55,638 nt of DNA, from NCBI GenBank assembly GCA_902624515.1, contig CACNYE010000002.1:1-55638 (forward strand), written 5' to 3'. Of this stretch, positions 1 to 8,504 are shown in pieces; the stretch's first letter is position 1; every line of letters begins with the position of its first letter. This DNA is from an uncultured Pelagibacteraceae bacterium. Lineage in GTDB: Bacteria; Pseudomonadota; Alphaproteobacteria; Pelagibacterales; Pelagibacteraceae. The position numbers and the translations under genes were made by a program. The notes under the pieces are model-generated. The model did not search any database. It was not told where the DNA came from and worked only from the letters and a program-made list of their open reading frames with translations.

Positions 1-1
1 A

Positions 2-649
2 ATATTTGGGTCAATAAATTATGGAAAAAGATTACATGATGACGAAATAAATTTAAATCCAGGAGTAAAATTAGACTTAGGGTATACTAAATTTAAAGCT
101 TTCAGGGAAAAGACAACATTAGGTGGTAACTTAGCGGATACTTTAATTTATCGAGATCAAAATATAAAAACTGCCCTAGCTACGATTGGAGTACTTTTTG
201 ATAATACAGATAAAAGGGAAGATAAAATAATTAATCATCATGGAAGGGTAGAATATGTAGGAGATTTAAGTCCATCCTCTAATGCAGAATTTTATTTTGT
301 TAATAGTCAAAGTACTATTTATAAATATAAAACAAATAATGATTCAAAGCATAATTACAGAATTGGATATGGTTTTGATATTACATCAATAAGTGGTTGG
401 TCAGTGGTTACAAATTTTGAAAGATTTGGTGCAAGTGGTAAAGGTTATAGTAATGAGTTTTATCTATCTTTAGGATATGTCCCAATAGATGAGACAAAAT
501 TTGCATTCCAATTAAATGATTTCAAAAATGCTGGCATAGATTTTACTAAAAAGGTAAATGAGCTAGATTTAAAAATAACTACAAATTACGATTTTTTAAG
601 TGTAGTACCAAATTACAATGCAAATATTTCAATAAGCAATAGTTTTTAA
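2..649 (+). CDS. C-terminal part of an outer-membrane beta-barrel / autotransporter-like protein (5' truncated by window edge)
   Basis: Frame is open from base 2 (IFGSINYGKRLHDDEINLNPGVKLDLGYTKF...) through the listed 404-649 ORF; alternating amphipathic strands and a terminal Phe (...SISNSF) fit an outer-membrane barrel. Confidence 0.6.
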   Translation: MFGSINYGKRLHDDEINLNPGVKLDLGYTKFKAFREKTTLGGNLADTLIYRDQNIKTALATIGVLFDNTDKREDKIINHHGRVEYVGDLSPSSNAEFYFVNSQSTIYKYKTNNDSKHNYRIGYGFDITSISGWSVVTNFERFGASGKGYSNEFYLSLGYVPIDETKFAFQLNDFKNAGIDFTKKVNELDLKITTNYDFLSVVPNYNANISISNSF

Positions 650-701
650 TATTTATTTTTTTTTTAAAAAAATAAGTATTATTTATTAATGTGAATTTAA
701 T

Positions 702-778
702 GGTGGATTGGTCCGCCTGTAAAGAGCATGAGTCTCATAATTTTAAAGTTGGTATTTTGATCCTTTTTTCTAATACTT
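702..778 (+). pseudogene. Decayed tRNA-Met(CAT)-like remnant
   Basis: Ungapped alignment at constant 986-bp offset to the intact tRNA-Met at 1688-1764; anticodon loop CTCATAA, AGAGC and GATCC retained; acceptor stem no longer pairs. Confidence 0.7.
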
Positions 779-839
779 AAATCTAAAATTATTAATAAAT
801 TGTTATTTAAAACTTATTATATTTCTGTATATCAGATCT

Positions 840-1538
840 ATGCTTAAAAAATATTTAAAAATAAATATTAAATTTTTTCAACGACCTTATAATGCAAATA
901 ATGTTAATAGTTATATTTGGCGACTAAAAAGTCATATCTTAAATAAATATATTAATCCAAATAAGAAATTAAAAATTTTTGATTATGGTTGTGGAGAAGG
1001 TTCAAATTTACTTTATCTCTCAAAAAACTATCAATATGATTGTTATGGTGTCGATACATCAAAAAGTGCTATAAAAGTTTGTAAAAAAAAAAAAATTAAA
1101 AATGTACGTTTAATTGACAATAAAATTGAAGAGGAAGATGATTATTTTAATAAAAAATTTGATCTAATAATTTCAACAAATACTTTATATTATTTTGATA
1201 AATACGATCTCCAAAAAAGATTAAAAAGTTTTGAGAATATGTTGAAGCCCAATGGATATGTTTTTTTTACAATGGTTAGTGTTAAGAGTAAGTATTTTAC
1301 AAAATGTTCTAATAGAATAATTGACAAAAATTCATTAACGAAAGTTAATTATTTAAAAGATCAAAATTTTAAATTTAAGTCAAATTATTATCAGTATATA
1401 AATTTTGTGAAAAATGAAAAAGATTTAGTCTCTAAATTTAAAATTTTTAAAAAATTAAATGTTGGTTTCTACGATCAGAGTTTGCAAGATACTAGTGATA
1501 GCACTCATCATTACACTTTTTTTGGAAAAAGAAGGTAA
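840..1538 (+). CDS. Class I SAM-dependent methyltransferase
   Basis: Motif I KIFDYGCGEGSNLLYL, followed by YGVDTS and DLIISTNTLYYF. Confidence 0.8.
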   Translation: MLKKYLKINIKFFQRPYNANNVNSYIWRLKSHILNKYINPNKKLKIFDYGCGEGSNLLYLSKNYQYDCYGVDTSKSAIKVCKKKKIKNVRLIDNKIEEEDDYFNKKFDLIISTNTLYYFDKYDLQKRLKSFENMLKPNGYVFFTMVSVKSKYFTKCSNRIIDKNSLTKVNYLKDQNFKFKSNYYQYINFVKNEKDLVSKFKIFKKLNVGFYDQSLQDTSDSTHHYTFFGKRR

Positions 1539-1687
1539 ATAAAATCTTTAGTCTATTTTCTTTGTAAGGTTTTTAAGATTTGATGGATTTTTTTTAGGGA
1601 AGATAAATGTTATGCAAGTAGTATTAAATTTAGTCAAAACTTGTTTGTAAAAAAAAAATAAGTAGTATATATCATCGTGATTTGAAT

Positions 1688-1764
1688 GGCGGGGTAGCTC
1701 AGTTGGTTAGAGCGCGGGACTCATAAGCCCGAGGTCAGTGGTTCGATCCCACTTCCCGCTACCA
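1688..1764 (+). tRNA. tRNA-Met (anticodon CAT)
   Basis: GGCGGGGTAGCTCAGTTGGTTAGAGCGCGGGACTCATAAGCCCGAGGTCAGTGGTTCGATCCCACTTCCCGCTACCA; cloverleaf and encoded CCA recognisable. Confidence 0.93.
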
Positions 1765-1765
1765 T

Positions 1766-2293
1766 TTAATGCCCTGGAAATTCAATTAAGTTTTCTACTT
1801 TGTAATTTTTTTTTAATAGAGAATCACACCCACCCAAATCAAATAAATTTATCACAAAAATAAAAGCTGAAACCTTTCCTTTTGATATTTCAACAAGTTT
1901 TGCTGCAGCTTCAGCTGTGCCACCTGTGGCTATAAGATCATCAATAATTAAAACATTTTCATTTTCATTTATAGAGTCTTTGTGCACCTCAATAGTTGCT
2001 GTTCCATATTCTAGTTCAAAATCTACAGAATGTACGTCTGCAGGAAGTTTATTTTTTTTTCTTAACATTATGAAAGGTTTCTTTAAAACATAGGAAACTG
2101 CCGATGCGAATACAAATCCCCGAGACTCGATTGCAGCTATTTTATCAAATTGATAATTTTTTGATTTTTCAACTATTTGATTAATACATTCAGCAAAAGC
2201 TTTTTCATTTTTGATTAAAGTTGTTATGTCTCTAAAAAGAATTCCCTTTTTAGGATAATCAGGTATTGATCTAATATATTCTTTTAAATCCAT
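1766..2293 (-). CDS. apt: Adenine phosphoribosyltransferase
   Basis: PRTase signature VLIIDDLIATGGTAEAA; IPDYPKKGILFRDIT N-terminus typical of Apt. Confidence 0.95.
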   Translation of the reverse strand: MDLKEYIRSIPDYPKKGILFRDITTLIKNEKAFAECINQIVEKSKNYQFDKIAAIESRGFVFASAVSYVLKKPFIMLRKKNKLPADVHSVDFELEYGTATIEVHKDSINENENVLIIDDLIATGGTAEAAAKLVEISKGKVSAFIFVINLFDLGGCDSLLKKNYKVENLIEFPGH

Positions 2294-2334
2294 AATAATT
2301 TAAGTTATATAACTAAATAAATTATTTTTTTGAT

Positions 2335-3207
2335 ATGGCAAATAATAAATTAGCTATAATTGGTGGGAGTGGTTTATATGATGTTGAAGAATTTAAAAAT
2401 AGAGAACATTTAGATTTAAATACTCCTTGGGGCTCACCATCCGATCAAATATTAAAAACAAATTATAATAATAAAGAAGTTTATTTTTTACCAAGACATG
2501 GAAGAGGACATTTTATTTCACCTTCTAATATTAACTTTAGAGCAAATATTGATGCTTTAAAACAATTAGGAGTTACAGATATCATCTCTGTTTCTGCTGT
2601 TGGATCTTTAAAAGAAGATTTACCTCCTGGAAAGTTTGTTATTGTTGACCAATTTATTGATAGAACATTTGCAAGAGCAAAAACTTTTTTTGATGACGAA
2701 ATTGTAGCTCATGTTTCTATGGCACACCCTACATCTAATGGACTCATGAATGCTTGTGAGGATGCTATTAAAAAAGAAAAAATAGAGTACCAAAGAGGAG
2801 GCACATATGTTGTTATGGAAGGACCACAATTTTCAACATTAGCCGAGTCTAATTTATATAGATCTTGGAAAGCTGATGTAATTGGTATGACTAACATGCC
2901 CGAAGCTAAATTAGCAAGAGAAGCAGAAATTAGATATGCATCAGTTTCAATGGTAACGGACTATGATTGTTGGCATCCAGATCATGAAAATGTTGATGTA
3001 CAACAAGTAATAAAAGTTTTATTAGGAAATGCTGTTAAGGCAAAAAATATGATTAAGAACTTAATAGAAAATTTTGAAAATCATATTGATCCTAATGATC
3101 CAACAAATAATTGTTTAGATGTAGCTATCATTACTGCTCCTGAAAAAAGGACGCAAAAAACAAAAGATAAACTAAAAACAATTGCAGGAAGGATACTAAA
3201 TAAATGA
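2335..3207 (+). CDS. mtnP: S-methyl-5'-thioadenosine phosphorylase
   Basis: AIIGGSGLYDVEEF, FLPRHGRGHFISPSNINFRANI, GMTNMPEAKLAREAEI: MtnP family motifs. Confidence 0.93.
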   Translation: MANNKLAIIGGSGLYDVEEFKNREHLDLNTPWGSPSDQILKTNYNNKEVYFLPRHGRGHFISPSNINFRANIDALKQLGVTDIISVSAVGSLKEDLPPGKFVIVDQFIDRTFARAKTFFDDEIVAHVSMAHPTSNGLMNACEDAIKKEKIEYQRGGTYVVMEGPQFSTLAESNLYRSWKADVIGMTNMPEAKLAREAEIRYASVSMVTDYDCWHPDHENVDVQQVIKVLLGNAVKAKNMIKNLIENFENHIDPNDPTNNCLDVAIITAPEKRTQKTKDKLKTIAGRILNK

Positions 3208-4112
3208 AAAAAATTATAACAATATTAATTATCTTTTTTTTTAACACGAATGTGTTTGCTGATAAAATGACTAAGAGTGGATTTTTGACTAATAAAGTTA
3301 ATTATTTAAAAGAACAAAAAATAGATAATCCACAAAATAAAATTCTATTAATTTATAATCATGGTCAAACCACCCACGATGGTCCTTCTAATGATTGTGC
3401 ATGGAAGGGAGGAATGAATAATATGTCATCTTTAGTAGGAAAAAAGGTTAAAGATAAAGAGATAGTTGTTTACCTTTTTTGTACAGGCAAACTTAAAGGA
3501 GATGATTATAAAAGATTATGGAATAAAAAAAAATTTACAGAGCCATATAAAGGTAAGCCGAAACTCGAAAAGAGATTAGATGCAAATTTAAAACTTATTG
3601 AGGATTTTACTGCTCAGGGATTTAATAAAAAACTTATATTTTTAACTGGACGATCATGTGGTGGATGGATGACAATGATGTTGCTTAGCAGATATCAAGA
3701 TATTGTAGCTGGAGGTATTTCTTTTGTACCGGAATGTTATGGTCGTTTAACAAAAGCGTACAAAGTTAAAAAAGTTGGTGTGGAGGATGCTTTAAAAAAA
3801 TTTAAGGAAAAAGAAGGCCCTGGTCCAGCTAATATGAGACAAATGCAAATTGATGAAATTAAAAAAAGCCTAAATTTACCTGTCTTAGTCTTTACTCATC
3901 CTAAGGATCCATTTGGGGGATTAGTATCTGATTGGGTTGAAGAGATCTCTGGTGTTGAAAGAATAGTTATTTCTCAGGACAACAAGGTCAACAAAAAAAT
4001 CTGTAGTGTATGGGGAAAACCAATCAAAAATTATCATGATATGGACAGAGCAAATTGTTTTAGAGAATTTAATCCAAAAATTTTAGATTTTATTGCTTCA
4101 AGAATTGATTAA
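3204..4112 (+). CDS. Exported alpha/beta hydrolase-fold protein, function unknown
   Basis: N-terminal signal peptide (MKKIITILIIFFFNTNVFA); nucleophile-elbow-like GRSCGG (GxSxG); plausible catalytic Asp in HPKDPF and His in YHDMD; ATGA overlap with mtnP. Confidence 0.65.
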   Translation: MKKIITILIIFFFNTNVFADKMTKSGFLTNKVNYLKEQKIDNPQNKILLIYNHGQTTHDGPSNDCAWKGGMNNMSSLVGKKVKDKEIVVYLFCTGKLKGDDYKRLWNKKKFTEPYKGKPKLEKRLDANLKLIEDFTAQGFNKKLIFLTGRSCGGWMTMMLLSRYQDIVAGGISFVPECYGRLTKAYKVKKVGVEDALKKFKEKEGPGPANMRQMQIDEIKKSLNLPVLVFTHPKDPFGGLVSDWVEEISGVERIVISQDNKVNKKICSVWGKPIKNYHDMDRANCFREFNPKILDFIASRID

Positions 4113-5183
4113 ATGAAAATAGAGGGAAAAGAATATCGTACCATTTGGTTTGAAAACAATGTTGTAAAAATTATTGATCAAACAAAACTTCCACATCAAT
4201 TTATTATTAAAGATCTTAAAACAGTAAAAGATGCAATTAATGCAATCAAAGTAATGGAAGTACGAGGTGCACCTTTAATAGGAGCAACAGCTGCTTATGG
4301 ATTGGTTTTAGCTATTATCGAAAATAATGATCAATCATTTTTAAATCAATCAGCTGAAAGTTTAATTAGCTCAAGACCAACAGCTATAAATTTAAAATGG
4401 GCTGTTGATAGAATGTTAAAAAAATTATCAGGTGTAAATAGTGATAAGATTTTAGAAATAGCCTTGAATGAGGCAAAAGAAATTTGTGAGGAAGATATAA
4501 AGTTTTGTCAAAATATAGGATTAAATGGTTTAAAAATTATAGAGGAAATTTACAATAAAAAAAAAGATACAGTTAATATTCTTACTCATTGTAATGCAGG
4601 TTGGCTCGCAACAATAAATTGGGGAACAGCAACTTCTCCAATATACCATGCACATAAAAAAGGAATTCCAGTTCATGTTTGGGCTGACGAAACAAGACCA
4701 AGAAATCAAGGAGCTAATTTAACTTCTTATGAGTTAAATGAAGAGGGGATTAAAAATACAATAATTACAGATAACACTGGTGGTATTTTAATGCAAAGAG
4801 GTGAGGTTGATATGTGTATCGTTGGAACAGATAGAACTTTAGCCAATGGAGATGTTTGTAATAAAGTTGGAACTTACTTAAAAGCACTAGCGGCAAATGA
4901 TAATAATGTTCCTTTTTACGTAGCATTGCCGAGCTCTACAATTGATTGGAATATAAAAGATCATAAAGACATTCCTATTGAGGAGAGAAATTCAGAGGAG
5001 CTATCTCATATTGAAGGTATAGATGAAGATGGAAAGATAAATAAAATACAAATATATCCAAAGAAAAGTAAAGCAATGAATTTAGCTTTTGATGTTACAC
5101 CAGCAAAATATGTAACTGGATTAATAACTGAAAAAGGTATTTGTAGCGCATCAACAGAGGGGTTAAAGAAGTTATTTAAATGA
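4113..5183 (+). CDS. mtnA: S-methyl-5-thioribose-1-phosphate isomerase
   Basis: EVRGAPLIGATAAYGL, HCNAGWLAT, VWADETRPRNQGANLTSYEL, VGTDRTLANGDVCNKVGTY. Confidence 0.95.
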   Translation: MKIEGKEYRTIWFENNVVKIIDQTKLPHQFIIKDLKTVKDAINAIKVMEVRGAPLIGATAAYGLVLAIIENNDQSFLNQSAESLISSRPTAINLKWAVDRMLKKLSGVNSDKILEIALNEAKEICEEDIKFCQNIGLNGLKIIEEIYNKKKDTVNILTHCNAGWLATINWGTATSPIYHAHKKGIPVHVWADETRPRNQGANLTSYELNEEGIKNTIITDNTGGILMQRGEVDMCIVGTDRTLANGDVCNKVGTYLKALAANDNNVPFYVALPSSTIDWNIKDHKDIPIEERNSEELSHIEGIDEDGKINKIQIYPKKSKAMNLAFDVTPAKYVTGLITEKGICSASTEGLKKLFK

Positions 5184-5836
5184 AAAATTTAGATCAAAGA
5201 AATAAAATTATTAAATATTCTTTAAAATTAAATTCTACAAATCTTTCACCTCTTAGATCCGGCAATATATCATTAAGAGGTAGAGAGGATGATAAAGATG
5301 GATATTTAATTACTCCTTCTGGAAAAAAATATGAAACTTTAAAACCGGAAGATATTGTTTTTATGGGTTTAAAAGAAGAAGCAGAAAATAACGACTCAAT
5401 CAATAAACCTTCATCTGAATGGAGATTTCATAGAGATATTTACGTTAAAAAAAAAGACGCTCGAGCTATTGTCCACGCTCATTCTCCACACGCAACAGCT
5501 GTATCTTCACATGGAAAAACAATACCACCATTTCATTACATGATTGCACTTGCTGGAGGTGAGGACATTAAATGTGCTGATTACGCTACTTTTGGAACAG
5601 AAGAGCTTTCTAATAACATAATTAAAGCTTTAGAAAATAGAAGTGCTTGCTTAATGTCTAATCACGGCCAGGTTGCTTTTGGAAAAAATTTAGAGGAAGC
5701 TTTTGAACTTGCACAAGAGATAGAAAATATTTGTCATCAATACACTATTGCTCTAAAGTTAGGAAAGCCAAAGATTCTTTCTTTTGAAGAAATGATGAAA
5801 GTTTTAGATAAGGCTAAAAATTATAAAAAAGGGTAA
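5180..5836 (+). CDS. Class II aldolase/adducin family, probable 5-methylthioribulose-1-phosphate aldolase (Ald2-like)
   Basis: Zn-binding HAHSPHATA and SNHGQVAFG; ATGA overlap with mtnA; substrate inferred from operon context. Confidence 0.75.
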   Translation: MKNLDQRNKIIKYSLKLNSTNLSPLRSGNISLRGREDDKDGYLITPSGKKYETLKPEDIVFMGLKEEAENNDSINKPSSEWRFHRDIYVKKKDARAIVHAHSPHATAVSSHGKTIPPFHYMIALAGGEDIKCADYATFGTEELSNNIIKALENRSACLMSNHGQVAFGKNLEEAFELAQEIENICHQYTIALKLGKPKILSFEEMMKVLDKAKNYKKG

Positions 5837-5837
5837 G

Positions 5838-6878
5838 ATGATAAAAGTTGGGGAGCATATTACTTTAGATATAATTGGAACTACTAAGGAATACGATCCT
5901 TCAGTTTATGAAAGAGTTATCAATAAAATTGCTAAAGCTGCAGACGTTACTATTCTTAATATTTCTAAATATAAATTTGAACCTCAAGGATTTACAATTT
6001 TAGCCTTACTTGCTGAAAGCCATATAAGCTTTCATACTTTTCCTGAGAAGGGGATTATAAGTTTTGATTTTTTTACATGTGGAAAAATTAGCCCTTCAAT
6101 AGCAATAGAAATTGTTAAAAATGAATTTGAACATAAAAGAATAGTCAAAAAAGAATTCAATAGAGATACTAGAGCATTATACCATGACATTTATAGTTCA
6201 CCCGGTCTTCAAAAAGCATACGTTGTTAATGATGTCTTAGAAGATTTTAAATCTAAAGTCGGTCAGCATATTGAAATTTTAGATCTCGAACAATTTGGAA
6301 AATCTTTATTTATCGATGGAGAAATTCAAGTAGCTGCTTCAGATGAACATTTATATAGCTCGACATTTGTTGGAGCAGGATTGAAATTAAACAAAAGCAA
6401 TGAAAGGGCAGCAATAATTGGAGGAGGTGATGGTGGAGTTGCAAGAGAATGTATTTCTAAAAAATTTAATTTCATAGATTGGTTTGAGCTTGATCCTGAG
6501 GTAGTAGAAGTTTGTAATAAACATTTAGGAGATATTGGTAAAAAAGCTATTGAAAAAAATTCGGTAAAATGTGTATGGGGAGATGCTTTTGAAAGTATCA
6601 AGTCAGTAAAAGATGATAGCTACGATCATATATTTGTTGATCTAAACGATGATCAATTTTGTATTGATTTAGCTGCAAAAAATATGGACTCGCTTGTTAG
6701 AATTTTAAAACCAAAAGGAGTAATTACCGCTCAAGTTGGTAGTCAAGATAAAAAACCACAACAGGTTGAAAATTGGTTAAATGTATTTCACCATCATTTT
6801 GGAAATACTAAATTATCAAGGATTTATGTGCCTAGTTTTGATTGTTCATGGAATTTTTCTTCATCGATTAATCATTAA
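5838..6878 (+). CDS. speDE: Fused S-adenosylmethionine decarboxylase (SpeD) - spermidine synthase (SpeE)
   Basis: SpeD pyruvoyl-type site LAESHISFHTFPE in N-terminal part; spermidine synthase motifs LFIDGEIQVAASDEHLY and IIGGGDGGVARECI in C-terminal part; single uninterrupted ORF. Confidence 0.9.
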   Translation: MIKVGEHITLDIIGTTKEYDPSVYERVINKIAKAADVTILNISKYKFEPQGFTILALLAESHISFHTFPEKGIISFDFFTCGKISPSIAIEIVKNEFEHKRIVKKEFNRDTRALYHDIYSSPGLQKAYVVNDVLEDFKSKVGQHIEILDLEQFGKSLFIDGEIQVAASDEHLYSSTFVGAGLKLNKSNERAAIIGGGDGGVARECISKKFNFIDWFELDPEVVEVCNKHLGDIGKKAIEKNSVKCVWGDAFESIKSVKDDSYDHIFVDLNDDQFCIDLAAKNMDSLVRILKPKGVITAQVGSQDKKPQQVENWLNVFHHHFGNTKLSRIYVPSFDCSWNFSSSINH

Positions 6879-6935
6879 TTTTTCTTTTTAAAATCTCTAA
6901 TTTATGAAATACTATTTTTTTAATTAAAGGAGAGA

Positions 6936-7766
6936 ATGATGAATATATTCAAAAAAACTATTTTTTCAGTTTTACTTTCTTTGTTAATCATTGGAAATGT
7001 TCATGCTGATAAAATAAGAATTGGAACAGAAGGTGCTTACCCTCCATGGAACTCAAAAAATGAGTCCGGTAAATTAATCGGATTTGAAGTGGAGTTAGCT
7101 TACACACTTTGCAGATATATTGGACAGCAATGTACAATAGTTGAGCAGGACTGGGATGGAATGATACCAGCATTAATTATGAGAAAATTTGATGCAATTA
7201 TGGCAGGAATGTCTATTACTGCAGAAAGACAAAAAGCAATTAGCTTTTCTCAAGGTTATGCAGATGAAGTTGCTTCTCTAGCCGTTATGAAAGGTTCAAA
7301 TCTTGAAGGTTTAGATACTCCAGCTGGAATTAATTTAACTAAACCAAATGCTGCTGCGAAAAAAGCTTTAAAAACTCTTACAGCAGCTTTAGCAGGTAAA
7401 ACAGTTTGTGTTCAGACTGCAACAATTCACCAAAACTTTTTAGACTCTGGTGATGTTGGTAAAGTAAATGTCAGAACCTACAAAACACAAGATGAGGTTA
7501 ACCTAGATTTAGCATCAGGTAGATGTGATGCTGCATTAGCTGCTGCGGTAGCATTTAGCGATTATGCAGAAAAATCAGGCAAGCCAGTTGTTTTAACTGG
7601 ACCAACTTTTTCAGGTGGTGCGTTTGGAAACGGTGTTGGAGTTGGTATTAGAAAAGATGACACTGAACTTTTAAAAGCTTTTAACAAAGCAATAGATAAA
7701 GCGAGAAAAAATGGAGACATTAGTAGAATAGCTACTAAATGGTTCGGTTTCGACGCTTCTATGTAA
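6936..7766 (+). CDS. Polar amino-acid ABC transporter, periplasmic substrate-binding protein (HisJ/OccT-like)
   Basis: Signal peptide, then IRIGTEGAYPPWNSKNESGKLIGFEVELA; SBP family 3; good SD (ggagag) upstream. Confidence 0.9.
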   Translation: MMNIFKKTIFSVLLSLLIIGNVHADKIRIGTEGAYPPWNSKNESGKLIGFEVELAYTLCRYIGQQCTIVEQDWDGMIPALIMRKFDAIMAGMSITAERQKAISFSQGYADEVASLAVMKGSNLEGLDTPAGINLTKPNAAAKKALKTLTAALAGKTVCVQTATIHQNFLDSGDVGKVNVRTYKTQDEVNLDLASGRCDAALAAAVAFSDYAEKSGKPVVLTGPTFSGGAFGNGVGVGIRKDDTELLKAFNKAIDKARKNGDISRIATKWFGFDASM

Positions 7767-7775
7767 TTCAATTTT

Positions 7776-7809
7776 AGATTTGGCGACTATCATGTATAGT
7801 CGCCAATCT
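7776..7809 (+). repeat. Strong inverted repeat/hairpin between substrate-binding protein and permease genes
   Basis: AGATTTGGCGACTAT-CATGT-ATAGTCGCCAATCT: about 14 bp stem with a single T bulge, ending 2 nt before the ATG at 7812. Confidence 0.85.
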
Positions 7810-7811
7810 GT

Positions 7812-8504
7812 ATGGAACTTCTAGCATTTGGAGATACTGGTTGGGGTGACGAGCTATTTCGTGCTACTCTAATGACAATAGCTGTATCAATTACATCAAT
7901 GTTAATTGGTTTTAGTTTTGCTGGAATTTTTACCCCGTTAAAGTTATCTAAATTTAAATCTCTTAATCTAGTTGCAAATATTTATACAACAGTCATCAGA
8001 GGCGTTCCTGAATTATTAGTCATTTACCTTTTCTTTTTTGGTGGAAGTGGAGCAATTATGTTTGTGGCCTCCATGTTTGGTTATAATGAATACATAGAGA
8101 TCAATGCATTTATCACAGGCTCATTTGCAATAGGTATTATTTCTGGTGCATATTCTACTGAAGTTTTTAGAGGAGCAATCCAATCAATTGATAAAGGTCA
8201 ATTCGAAGCTGCAAAAGTTTTAGGTTTAAGTAAATTTGCACAATTTTATAAGATTACACTTCCCCAAATGTTAAGACTTGCAATACCAAATTTAAGTAAT
8301 GTTTGGCAAATTACACTTAAAGATACATCTTTAATTTCAGTCACAGGCTTAGTCGAGATCATGAGGCAATCTTATATTGCAGCTGGATCCACAAGGGATC
8401 CTTTATTCTTTTATTCTTTTGCAGCAGTTTTATATCTGTTGCTGACTTTCTTAAGTATGAAATTGATAAACAAATTAGAAGTTAAGTATAGTAGGGGGTA
8501 TTAA
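7812..8504 (+). CDS. Amino-acid ABC transporter permease (HisQ/OccQ-like)
   Basis: Membrane protein with permease motif GAYSTEVFRGAIQSIDKGQFEAAKVLGLS. Confidence 0.9.
   Translation: MELLAFGDTGWGDELFRATLMTIAVSITSMLIGFSFAGIFTPLKLSKFKSLNLVANIYTTVIRGVPELLVIYLFFFGGSGAIMFVASMFGYNEYIEINAFITGSFAIGIISGAYSTEVFRGAIQSIDKGQFEAAKVLGLSKFAQFYKITLPQMLRLAIPNLSNVWQITLKDTSLISVTGLVEIMRQSYIAAGSTRDPLFFYSFAAVLYLLLTFLSMKLINKLEVKYSRGY

Noticed and set aside
2620-2897. Antisense ORFs 2620-2829 and 2709-2897
   Set aside because: Fully inside mtnP on the opposite strand; low-complexity translations without domain signals.
6326-6601. Antisense 91-aa ORF inside speDE
   Set aside because: Shadow ORF opposite strongly conserved spermidine synthase coding sequence.
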